From Glandiceps talaboti (lineage: Eukaryota > Hemichordata > Enteropneusta > Spengelidae), in contig NC_135549.1 of the NCBI RefSeq assembly GCF_964340395.1, positions 31,822,332 through 31,859,831 of the forward strand: DNA of 37,500 nucleotides. Reading direction: 5' to 3'. The position numbers and the translations under genes are program-made. A model generated the notes under the pieces. It did not search any database and was not told the origin of the DNA. It worked only from the letters and a program-made list of their open reading frames with translations. The number at the start of each line of letters is the position of its first letter. Positions within the stretch are counted from its first letter, which is position 1. This document shows, in pieces, positions 22,709 to 37,500 of the stretch.

Positions 22709-23055
22709 ATAGCTAGTGTACGTATCTTGTGAACTCCCATTGCATTGATTACACTCTCCACTCCCCATAGCTAGTGTACGTATCTTGTGAACCCCCATTG
22801 CATTGATTACTCTCCACTCCCCTTAGCTAGTGTACGTATCTTGTGAACCCCCATTGCATTTATTACACTCGCCACTCCCCTTAGCTAGTGTACTTATCTT
22901 GTGAACCCCCATTGCATTGATTACTCTCCACTCCCCTTAGCTAGTGTACGTATCTTGTGAACCCCCATTGCATGTATTACACTCTCCACTCTCCATAGCT
23001 AGTGTACGTATCTTGTAAACACCCATTGCATTTATTACACTCTCCCCTCCCCTCT
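22709..23055 (+). repeat. 56-60 bp tandem repeat, 6 copies
   Basis: AGCTAGTGTACGTATCTTGT followed by GAACCCCCATTGCATTGATT and ACTCTCCACTCCCC. Copies start at 22711, 22769, 22825, 22883, 22939 and 22999. Units alternate 58 and 56 bp, differing by the AC in TTACACTC versus TTACTC, which suggests growth as a dimer. Confidence 0.95.
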
Positions 23056-23087
23056 GTAGTTTACCAAATCAACGTGTTCCTTTCTAG

Positions 23088-23202
23088 GGCTAAAGAATTT
23101 GTTCAGATTTTGAACCAAGAGTGGAGGTTCCGAAATGGTCAAGAGAGTTATTTACATAATCTTCCTGTCTCCTATCCTTTTTTCAACAATGAACAGTTCT
23201 GA
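23088..23202 (+). CDS. Possible terminal exon, product unknown
   Basis: An acceptor with a pyrimidine tract (GTTCCTTTCTAG) is followed by an open segment reading AKEFVQILNQEWRFRNGQES and ending NNEQF, then TGA. The amino-acid mix is protein-like and the phase would be 1. No upstream exon in phase was identified, so it may be chance. Confidence 0.2.
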
Positions 23203-23718
23203 AATGATTTCATGTTGTTAATTTACTGTTGTTGAAAAGACATAATTCTATTGTTATCATTCTCATGTGATAAAAGCTATATAGTAATCAACTTTAATTG
23301 TCCTTGCTTATTTTCTAAAATTTGATCCAGGTGTGTTATACATGGTATTTACATATCAGACTAAATCACCTATCACTGCACGACTCAGTTCAGTTCAATT
23401 CAATTTAATGATTTTATTCAAAATATCTCTCGATAATTTGGTGGACAATGCAAAAGCAAAAAAGCAGAAATTCTAAAGAATACAACTATAAGACTTTGAT
23501 AACAAAATATACCTCATTAACCTCTAAAATCGTATTTAAATTTACAAACCACACAGCGGCTTGAAAGAGAGAGTTCTTTAGTCAGTTTGTCCTGCAAACA
23601 GACACAACAAAAATTCAGTTGTGGTCATTACTAAGCAGCTAAAATTGAGTGTTTTTAATGTGAAATTGTAATAGATTCCTGATTCACGCCAATAATTTTG
23701 GAACTCGTGGACAGACTA

Positions 23719-23783
<65 letters not shown>

Positions 23784-24100
23784 ACTACACCACTCTGAGT
23801 CGAGTAATGTATTTCTATCAAAATGTGTCTATTGTGTGTGTGTTTAATTGTATTTTCAAAAATATGATGGGATCAATTAGAAACGAATTTGGTACATACA
23901 TTTCACGGGGCTAGAACTGGCTACATTATGGTAAATATCCCATAATAATGAGGCATTTGCATAGGCAACAATATTCAGTAATAATTCAGTCTAACTTAAG
24001 ATGTATCCTGCAAATTTCATATAATTTGATATGTACATGTATATGCACATCAGAACAGTTAAATGTATTTGGATATTTTGACTGCCAGCATTGGTCATTA
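23203..24100. other. 3' flank of the minus-strand RRM gene; microsatellite
   Basis: Contains a (CAGA)n/(CA)n run at 23719-23781. A minus-strand AATAAA is read at about 23413-23418 beside a TTCAATTCAATTTAATG stretch. That could serve as a distant poly(A) signal for the gene ending at 24101. No exon seen. Confidence 0.4.
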
Positions 24101-24237
24101 CTATGTCGACTCAGGCTCAGGATACTTTAGTGGTTGGTGATTCCCAGTAATACATCCAAATGACTGGTAGTAAGGGAAGACTTGAAGTGACTGGCCCTCC
24201 ACCTCCACTTTCCCAATTCTCAATAGTTTCTCCGCAT
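24101..24237 (-). CDS. RRM gene, exon 5 (terminal)
   Basis: Acceptor TTTTTCAG|AT, phase 1. It encodes the end of the second RRM-like fold (AEKLLRIGKVEVEGQ, then LQVFPYYQSFG) and a short tail ending EPEST before TAG at 24101. Confidence 0.65.
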
Positions 24238-27200
24238 CTGAAAAATGAATACAAAGTTTATAGTTAGATAGTGAAAATAGGGAGAGGTGTAGGAAGCACA
24301 CAAGACAAACAATGACCACCATTACTATCTGATATCATTGTCAGGTTTGGTAAAATCTGGTTGTCCATGACAGGTATACATTTATCATATTTTAGATTTA
24401 AGTTTTGACAAACTTTGACAAATTGAAGATCAAAGACCTGTAGTATCGGGAAGATCAGCCATATGACATTGATAACATGGGTGCTGACACTTCAATGGAG
24501 TCACTATCTTTAACTTTCAGAACAAACAAGCTGGGAATTATTACCACAAATACACTCGCCATTTAGAAACAACAATGCTGTAAAGCAAAACGACACACGT
24601 GTTGGCACTACTTTATTTAATATTTATGTCATGGTTAGTTGAACTCAACCCATGTATTACTGTACACCTTAACAATATTTTGGATATTTGACCTAGAGGA
24701 CGAAGGTCAAGGTCAGTGGTCAAGGTCTCATTAGTAAGCTTACCATCAACAACATAAATGTGGAGCTGACATTTGTGCCATGTTTGTTACATGCAATTGG
24801 TGTAAGTCATTCTATCAAACTTGGTAAACGTAAATTTAGAAAATGTTAACTGGGAACAACATCAACTACTTAGCTACTAAAATGTTACATATGGTATATT
24901 ATACTTTTGTAATATTAGACACTGCAGAATAACTGATAAATACGTGCACAATTAAATACACCACGCTGTGCAATATATATTCCCACCTACTTAATTTGAA
25001 CGTTTTAATGTCTACTGTAATACGTAACTTCAAGAGTCATTTCACTGCATCAAAATGACAAATTGGCATATCTTGATGTTGTGCTTGACTGTGATAAAGA
25101 TTACCTGTAGAGATAGAAAGTGACCCCAATTAAAATGATGTTTCAGAGTTTCAGAAACAGACGCCCCCTTAAAACAACCCCCCCCCCCCTTCCGCCCCGC
25201 CAGTTGAAAGGGCCTGAACGCTTATTCATCATATTTAACATGAACTGTATCGCTGCTAATTACCTTCTTGTTCCTTGAACGATATCAAGACTGTTTCGGC
25301 ATCAATTACTACTCCTGCCACATCACCACCGATTGACGGACGTTCAACATTTAGGATTATAATTTCTCTGTCAATATGACTTTTCTCAGTATCACTGTTA
25401 ATTGATACACGGTTAGTAACGTGAAGTCTGTCAATCCGTGGCTGTGAATCTTTCAGTTTCTTTCCAACCATTCTTTCATTTAATTTGGCGAAGAATTCAT
25501 CTGAAAAAATACATGATACAATGTATACTGTTTATTGAACGAAGCAATGCTGTAATGTTCATGGTGTAATGGATATGGGGGGGTGGGGGGGGTGCGGTGA
25601 CCAAAGCATTGCTGTAACGTTCATAGGGAATGGAGGGGGGGAGGAGTAACGAAGCATTGCTGTAACGTTAATGGGTACCATAGGGTATGGGGGGGTGAAC
25701 GAAACATTGATGTAACGTTCATGGGGTACCATGGGGTATGGTGGGGGGGGGGGGGGGTAACGAAGCATTGCTGTAACGTTCATGGGATACAGGGGATGGG
25801 GTTAACGAAACGTTGTTGTAAGGTTCATGGGGATGGGGGGGGGTCCGACTAAAGTAGAAAAGAATAAGCCACATTATCCTAATAAGAAATAATGTATGAT
25901 CCAAGGTAACATATATAAATACGAGATCACAGTTTTGCATGTTCAAGGGTCAATTGATGTGAAATACTGAAAGAAGGGATACAATGGGTTATAGATAGTA
26001 TGCCTTCAAAAACTCGACATGTGATAATCTTATATCGACATTCTAGATCTCTGTCCAGAGCTTTCTAATGAAAAGCAAGACATACATGTATAAATGTATA
26101 GCATCGTAACTTAGTAATATTGGTCTTATGCTTAAAATATTTTATTTTTGTACCGTCTTTGTTTTCTTCAAGTTCTACCAAGACCTCGTCAGTTTGTTTA
26201 TTGAAGTAAAGCGTGAGTTCCCCGTCGTACTCTGCTCTCCCTTCGATGTAGTACTTCATGTACATTTGCTCTGTGCCAGGGGACAAACCTTTGAGGACAA
26301 ATCGTTTCTGGTCAAATACAACCGGTGCATTGGGTTGCTTTCCTTGATCTGTAAAATTAAATAGAGCATTTTATTAGAGAATAAGCAGCGTGAAATGTAC
26401 ATGGATTGTGTCTGGTAATTTATGCTATAAACAATTAAACATGCCTACTATAATTCCAAATTTGCTGCAGACAATAGCAATGGCTTTACAAGTTGTACTT
26501 GTGTTTAGCTTGTTTAGGAAGAAGTTCACATGATTGGTAAATTTGTAAGAACATGAGTTTGTAGATTTTATAAGACCTACATTTGGCTAGCCCCGACGAT
26601 CGCGAGCACAGAGTGAAGATGTCACAGAGCTGCCTACACTCCTACCAATACGAACCTGACATCAATTGCAAGATGACCGTGTGTGGCTTGTTTATGGAAG
26701 ATCAATGACGTACAAATACAGGAGGGGTACATGCTTGCCTACATACATACATACATACATACATACATACATACATACATACATACATACATACATACAT
26801 ACATACATACATAAAGTCAAATCATACAAACCATTTCTGTTTCTGTGAGTCTCTGAGACGAATACTAGTACCAGTACTAGTAATACCCATACTGTGGCTA
26901 CTATCACCTCCAGTACTGTGGCGGCTATTAGGTCTAAGAACATGTGACCAACCTATGGAAAATGCAAGAAGGACATATTACACTTTGTACCGTACCTTCT
27001 GTATATTAAAACGTTATTACAAATTATATAATATTATTATTTGTTCGCTCTTGTGGCTTGGTGTCTGCTATACTAGGGAGTATAACAGCATGGAATGTCA
27101 ATTGTCACAATAAGTACAATTTGTGATTTTTGTATGTAAAATGAAAATGCATTGCCAACATGAGGTTGTCAATGCCAACTCCATTATCAATGTTATGTAT

Positions 27201-27522
27201 TGATGAAACCAAGCAGGCACCTGGGTATCAAATTGTCAGCCAAGTAGTTAGCGTGTCAATAGTTATTGTAGTTGCCTAGATTAATAATTGTTGTGGCTTT
27301 TACCGCAACACATTTTAACAAATAGTGAAGAGCGTACAGCATATAATATGGGGACACACACACACACACAAACACAAACACAAACACAAACACAAACACA
27401 AACACAAACACAAACACAAACACAAACACAAACAAACAAACAAACAAACAAACAAACAAACAAACAAACACACACACACACAGACAGACAGACAGACACA
27501 GACACACATACACACAAAAAAC

Positions 27523-27569
<47 letters not shown>

Positions 27570-28056
27570 CATAAGTTGTAGGATAGTTTCCCTGGAGATA
27601 GTAACATAAACCGGAAACGGTTTATTACGCGTACATTTTATACAAATTATTTCATACAATGAGACCTGTCGATGAAAAGTAATGACATCGATAAACTAGA
27701 TTACAGAACTGAGCAGTGTTACCAATTGCAAGACTACATATACAGTTTGCACATATGATATCAATGTGAATTTCAGTAACATAGATAGACATGGATGATA
27801 ATATCATAGGATTGGCAACTAGCAGCTGAAACAAACTTTAATACGTGTGATGCTCTTCTTTGTGTATGCATTGCTGTGTATTGACCATACTAAGTTTTAG
27901 AATTCTATGAAGACCGAATGCTGTATCGATCGACGTACATCGTGTGAAGAGTTTGTTTTACAAGACATCAACGAATGTCGTAATTACATTACTCACCACT
28001 GTGATGACGTAGTATGTACATGTATCTGTAGATGTTGTGTTGTCTATGGTCGCCAT
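24101..28056 (-). CDS. Five-exon gene: single-pass membrane protein with two PARP14-like RRM folds (249 aa predicted)
   Basis: Exons on the minus strand: 28056-27997, 26952-26832, 26348-26154, 25500-25264, 24237-24101. All borders are GT..AG and the phases agree (0, 1, 1, 1), giving 249 codons plus TAG. Residues 1-20: MATIDNTTSTDTCTYYVITV. Residues ~24-52 form one long hydrophobic segment (VWVLLVLVLVFV), followed by ETHRNRN, so the C-terminal part should be cytoplasmic. Then come two RRM-like repeats: RFVLKGLSPGTEQ...YDGELTLYF...EVLVELEE, and VTNRVSIN...GGDVAGVV...ETVLISFKEQEDAEKLL..LQVFPYYQSFG. The pattern GG.V, V.ISF.E and PYY matches RRM repeats of PARP14/PARP10 and, more distantly, NMI/IFI35. 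It lacks macro and PARP domains. Exons 3-5 are the firmest; exons 1-2 rest on phase and splice logic. Confidence 0.6.
24650..24800 (+). repeat. Dispersed repeat with AGGTCA motifs, copy 2
   Basis: Shares TATTTGACCT, GGTCAAGGTC and TGACATTTGTGCCA with 16560-16740. It lies in intron 4 of the RRM gene. Confidence 0.45.
25264..25500 (-). CDS. RRM gene, exon 4
   Basis: 237 bp, phase 1-1, borders TTTTTTCAG|AT and GAAG|GTAATT. It encodes the end of RRM-like fold 1 (EFFAKLNERMVGKKL) and most of fold 2 (SIGGDVAGVVIDAETVLISF). Confidence 0.7.
25540..25860. repeat. ~60 bp G-rich tandem repeat in intron 3
   Basis: About six copies of AACGAAGCATTGCTGTAACG, TTCATGGG, then runs of 4-16 G. On the plus strand the G runs are close enough to form G-quadruplexes; the host gene's transcript carries the C-rich strand. 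Confidence 0.85.
26154..26348 (-). CDS. RRM gene, exon 3
   Basis: 195 bp, phase 1-1, borders TTTTACAG|AT and GACG|GTACAA. It encodes QGKQPNAPVVFDQKRFVLKG and the first RRM-like fold up to VLVELEENKD. Confidence 0.7.
26733..26812. repeat. (CATA)n microsatellite
   Basis: About 20 uninterrupted CATA units in intron 2 of the RRM gene, just downstream of exon 2. Confidence 0.95.
26832..26952 (-). CDS. RRM gene, exon 2 (membrane segment)
   Basis: 121 bp from TTCCATAG|GTT (phase 0) to AATG|GTTTGT (phase 1). It encodes VGHMFLDLIAATVLEVIVAT and the rest of a hydrophobic segment, ending SETHRNRN. Joining to exon 3 makes an Asp codon, as do the next two junctions. Confidence 0.45.
27353..27570. repeat. 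Compound microsatellite (CA)n-(AAACAC)n-(AAAC)n-(CAGA)n
   Basis: More than 200 bp of changing short units in intron 1 of the RRM gene. All ORFs here on both strands are repeat translations. Confidence 0.95.
27997..28056 (-). CDS. RRM gene, exon 1 (candidate start)
   Basis: ATG in context AAGATGGCG, 20 codons, then the strong donor CAGTG|GTGAGT in phase 0, which fits the phase-0 start of exon 2. The peptide is polar, Thr-rich and has no signal peptide. Confidence 0.4.
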
Positions 28057-28434
28057 CTTGACTCGATCAACTTTTCAGGTCAACATTGCAATTGTTTCTT
28101 TGCAGCAATGCAATGTGCATATTTTGCAGGCAATGGTGATTTGGTAGAGGTAGGATCGGTGGTAATTTGTCTGTGAATACCCCAATTATAGAAATAAACT
28201 TTCCCTTGGAGCTCAGACCTTTATAGAAAGTACAATAGTGGTCTGGCCTGAGGTTATAGCAATGGCAGTATACTACTTGTAGTATTGACAGGTTTGTTAC
28301 CAATTCCTAAGCTATCGTTCTTTCCCGAGCGCCCCCATAGGTCTTGTATTACGTTGGACCATGGGTAATTTACCTTATTCCGTTTTCCATATCTATACAT
28401 TTGTTGACATGGCGAATTCTTTTTATATTCTTGG

Positions 28435-28735
28435 TCAAACATGATACTTTCGACTTCTTCTCCGGAACTGGTGGTCGGATTGTTTTTATAGTTGGTGTGA
28501 ATTTTCCTTGAGTGGAGACTATTCAGGTTTGTTTATGCCAAGTTGATGTGAGTCATTTCTATTTTTAAGAATTTTGTTAGATATTTGTGGTCAAAAATGA
28601 CATTTTCGACTTCCACACTGAAACAGGTTGTCGGATTACTTTAATATGTGTTATACGTTTATTCTGATTTGTTCATGTCAAGTTGATATGAACCATTTTC
28701 TATTTCTAGCAAATTGTTTGGGTAGTTTTGATCAA
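28435..28735. repeat. ~155 bp tandem repeat, 2 copies
   Basis: Copies near 28435 and 28595 share TTGGTCAAA or TGGTCAAAAATGA, TTTCGACTTC, GGTCGGATT or TGTCGGATT, and GTCAAGTTGAT or GCCAAGTTGAT. Confidence 0.7.
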
Positions 28736-28739
28736 AACA

Positions 28740-29355
28740 AAACAAAACCATGCCTGTAGCAATAGCCAAATCGTAGTGCATATTGCAAATGCCGGTGACA
28801 ACATTGTTGGGTGGACAAGTGAATAAAACATTCAAAACATGTATGCAAATATACCTAGCGATAACACCGCGCTTATAGCAACAGTACAATGATGATGTAT
28901 ATTTCAAAAATAAACATAGGGATTGGTAGGCAAATGAATAAACATTCAAAACATGTATGCAACTATAATAGCAGCAAGACCATGTCCATTGTAACAGTCA
29001 AATGATGACATATATTTTAAAGATAAATAGGGATGGCTAGGCACGTGAATAAACATTCAAAACTGTATGCAGATATGCCTAACAATAAGTACGCCCATGG
29101 CAACAGTCAAATGATGGTGTATATTGCAAAGACAAAAACAGAGATGTTTAGGCAAGTGGATACATATTCAAAAGTGAATGCACGTGTCTAGCAACAAAAC
29201 CACGCCCATAGCAACAGTAAAATGGGGAGGTATATTGTAAATATAACAACATGGATGGTTCGGTAAATGGATAAACTTTTAAAAAATTGACGCAATTGAC
29301 CCAAAAATGAAGATACTGCCCATACCAACAATACCATTATGGTGTACATAGAGAA
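28740..29355. repeat. ~112 bp tandem repeat, 5 diverged copies
   Basis: AATAAACATTCAAAACATGT-type words recur near 28830, 28943, 29053, 29166 and 29275. Each is followed by CCCATAGCAACAGT and AAATGATG. The 96-codon ORF on the minus strand here arises from the repeat. Confidence 0.85.
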
Positions 29356-29659
29356 ACATTTAAAAAAAAAAAAAAACACATAAACTATACAGTTGTGCTA
29401 CAACACCATTGGCGCTATCTTTTTTAAATTATCACAAATTTAAAGACATTTGTTTATGAAGCCATAAGCTAATTATGATGGGATATATCATGTATTGTAG
29501 GGATGTTCTTGACCAGGTTTATAGGTGATATTAACCGAGAATGGCAACTATTATGGTTATTTTTAATTATAGAATAATTGAACTGTTTTCCCTGAAATGG
29601 TCAATTAATACAACATTTGAGATTCATCTTCTCCATCTCCTGTACCATTTATGTAATAA

Positions 29660-29840
<181 letters not shown>

Positions 29841-30420
29841 GCATAGACATAGATACAAAACACATTCTCAAAACCATCACCAACCTCATAAATATAGAAT
29901 TGTATAGCTAAGCCACAAGGATTTTTGCAAATGCAAATTTTGCCCACCCTCCCCATTTTCTCTCCAGCCCCCTTACCCCAGTCCAGTACCGTAAGTTTAA
30001 CTATGACACAGGATATCATTTCCGCGATCAAAATTCACAATTTCTTTCTTGTAGTCACTTCATCGCATGTGATTTTAGAGTGCCATCCTATTTACATGTC
30101 AATGTGGGCGATTATCATGGTATAGCTCATGACTTCGTTATCGCAAAAATATCGCATTGGCAAGTAGAGTGTCAAGTCAAATAAGAATTGTCTTTGGACA
30201 CATGCACTCTATTATTCCATCTGATGATGAAGAAGAAAGCCAACTATAAAATACGGTATATAAAATAATAAAACTATCGAATCATCAGATTCTGTACACA
30301 TGTTGAAATTTTATTCTTTAAATTGAGTAACATAATTCTATCAACGATGACAGTGTGTTCGTGGTAGTGATCCATAAAATAGCATACGACAAATTCGTAT
30401 TACTGATCTGAGCTACGAGG
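29841..30420. other. No gene seen
   Basis: AT-rich intergenic sequence with no recognised feature. Confidence 0.5.
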
Positions 30421-30434
30421 AGAAGGACAGTTCC

Positions 30435-30477
30435 GGGCGTTGTCGGCGCTCCATAGTAAAGAGCGCCAGCAACGGCC
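30435..30477. repeat. GC-rich hairpin, 17 bp arms, 9 bp loop
   Basis: GGGCGTTGTCGGCGCTC and the inverted GGCCGTTGCTGGCGCTC match at 14 of 17 positions around CATAGTAAA. Partial pairing (GGACA) continues outwards. It is a GC island in AT-rich DNA. It may be a tiny MITE or an RNA hairpin. Confidence 0.55.
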
Positions 30478-31003
30478 GATCTTGTTGTCCTCTATATGCC
30501 CAGTATTTCTGAAACGAGAAGTAATATATAGTAATTCAATCGAAATCCAGAACTTGCTGGCATCATACGATGCTGATATTTCAACACGACCCAAGAACTG
30601 TTTATTTCATCATATAACTTTACATGTATCCCTTACATTAGTCCTTTTTATGTCTATGTATTTTATTTCGATAATACTAGTTTGTGTTTGTTGAATTGCT
30701 CAAAAAATGTGTGTACATTAATTCATACCACAATGAGCATATACACTCCAATTCTATAAACACCATATGTAGGGAAACGAAGCGTGATTTCAGATTTTCT
30801 TTCAGCGGGCTCTGCTCCAGACGGTGCTGGCTTTTGTTTTTAGTTTTCTCAACAATAAGCTTGCAAAGTAATTCATAATTCTACAATAACGCAACCTTTG
30901 ACACGACAGGCGTTCATTCTGAATAGTTATGTCGAAATATGATAGATCGGAAACATATTTTCAAACCTGTTACCCTATTGTACAAATGTGTACACAACCA
31001 TAC

Positions 31004-31052
31004 GTTTATATGTTTTCAATTTGTTTGTGATTGCGGGTTCCGTGGTCGTCAT
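31004..31052 (-). CDS. Possible first exon of a divergent minus-strand gene
   Basis: The ATG at 31052 is followed by TTTEPAITNKLKTYK and the donor AAAC|GTATGG. A 63 bp phase 1-1 segment at 30826-30764 (PSGAEPAERKSEITLRFPTY) could be exon 2, but I could not carry the model further. If real, it would share a promoter with the LDLa gene, head to head. Confidence 0.2.
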
Positions 31053-31079
31053 TTTGATCGTTTCACCGCAATCCACTCG

Positions 31080-31133
31080 AAGTGGACACCGTAGAGTGCT
31101 TTAAATTTATCGCTGGTAATTCTCCCATATCAG
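31080..31133 (+). other. Non-coding first exon (5' UTR) of the LDLa gene, 3' border
   Basis: A perfect donor CAG|GTAAGTG follows position 31133. The next exon begins at 31625 after TTTCAG and carries the ATG. The transcription start is not visible, so the left end is nominal. Confidence 0.45.
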
Positions 31134-31624
31134 GTAAGTGATGGGTTTTAGCTTCTTTTAACTAGTTTGACTTGTACAAAGAGTTGATCAGTGTCACTTT
31201 CTATGAAAATATAATGAGATTTTTGAACAGTGTTATTGATATAGCTTCTTTCACTGTGATTATTATATGTGCTTGGTTCATAGATTATATCCTCGCAGTT
31301 CAAATCTAGAAAATGTTCAACAATGGAAGCTAAATGAAACCTGCGTGTTCACACTTTAAAAAAAAAATCAGATTCAACATAAATTAACTTCCGTTCGATA
31401 GAAAACCCCTTTGCATAAAGCTAAAGGAAAGATTTGTATTCCAACTGTACATATGCATTCGTCATACCCCACAGTCCCAGTCTAAAATGTTCGCTGTTTA
31501 ACCGAAATCAAATGCCTGTTTCAATTTTTATTTTATTTTATTTTTTTAAATTGTTTTTTTTACAGTTTCAGGTATGTAGTCGATGATTTAATGAAATGAA
31601 AGTTCCCTTTTAACTCAATTTCAG

Positions 31625-37480
<5,856 letters not shown>

Positions 37481-37500
37481 GTAAAAATTCACAACACTGA

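Noticed and set aside
28659-28949. 96-codon minus-strand ORF
   Set aside because: It arises from the 112 bp tandem repeat.
30400-30594. Minus-strand ORF ending NCPSPRSSDQ as a terminal exon, after a C2-like VEISASYDASKFW
   Set aside because: Its GC-rich part is the 30435-30477 hairpin, and the phases do not join to the candidate exons upstream.

Overview
This window looks like non-coding-rich nuclear DNA from an animal, most likely a marine invertebrate; the phylum cannot be told from it. Reasons: it is AT-rich, it has no compact operons or bacterial-type ORFs, coding sequence comes in short exons with GT..AG borders and consistent phases, LDL-receptor class A modules sit one per phase 1-1 exon, and there are CR1/L2-like LINE, Crypton-type, piggyBac-like and MITE sequences plus long microsatellites. 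Most long ORFs are translations of simple repeats and are left out.

Layout. 226-758: MITE-like inverted-repeat element. 996-1152 (-): first coding exon of a gene that leaves the window on the left. 1767-4180: 2.4 kb TTAA-flanked, piggyBac-like element without a transposase. 4792-4998: 28-29 bp minisatellite, joined directly to a decayed CR1/L2-type retrotransposon (4999-6999, -). 7157-8069 (+): CCAAT/TATA promoter and a 213-codon intronless ORF of unknown family. 8270-12362: tandem repeats, mainly a 3.5 kb satellite of about 165 bp units. 12890-14110: foldback element. 15060-18915: a locally duplicated block with a 51 bp minisatellite between its copies. 18924-19351: two small MITEs. 19421-22272: large inverted-repeat element with minisatellites in its arms. 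22709-23055: 57 bp tandem repeat.

Two multi-exon genes are well supported. On the minus strand, 28056 to 24101, five exons with matching phases predict a 249-residue protein: short N-terminus, one membrane segment, then two RRM-like folds resembling the repeats of PARP14/PARP10. On the plus strand, from about 31.1 kb past the right edge, a secreted or membrane protein has a signal peptide, about 100 residues not assigned to a family, and at least three LDLa modules. Its introns carry a decayed Crypton/DUF3504 recombinase, long (TA)n tracts and, most strikingly, a 119-bp-arm inverted repeat with one complete minimal type I hammerhead ribozyme core in each arm (35510-35552 minus, 35690-35732 plus). 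The hammerhead palindrome, the octamer-bearing satellite and the membrane-RRM gene are the items most worth checking. All calls come from reading the sequence; no search or folding program was run.
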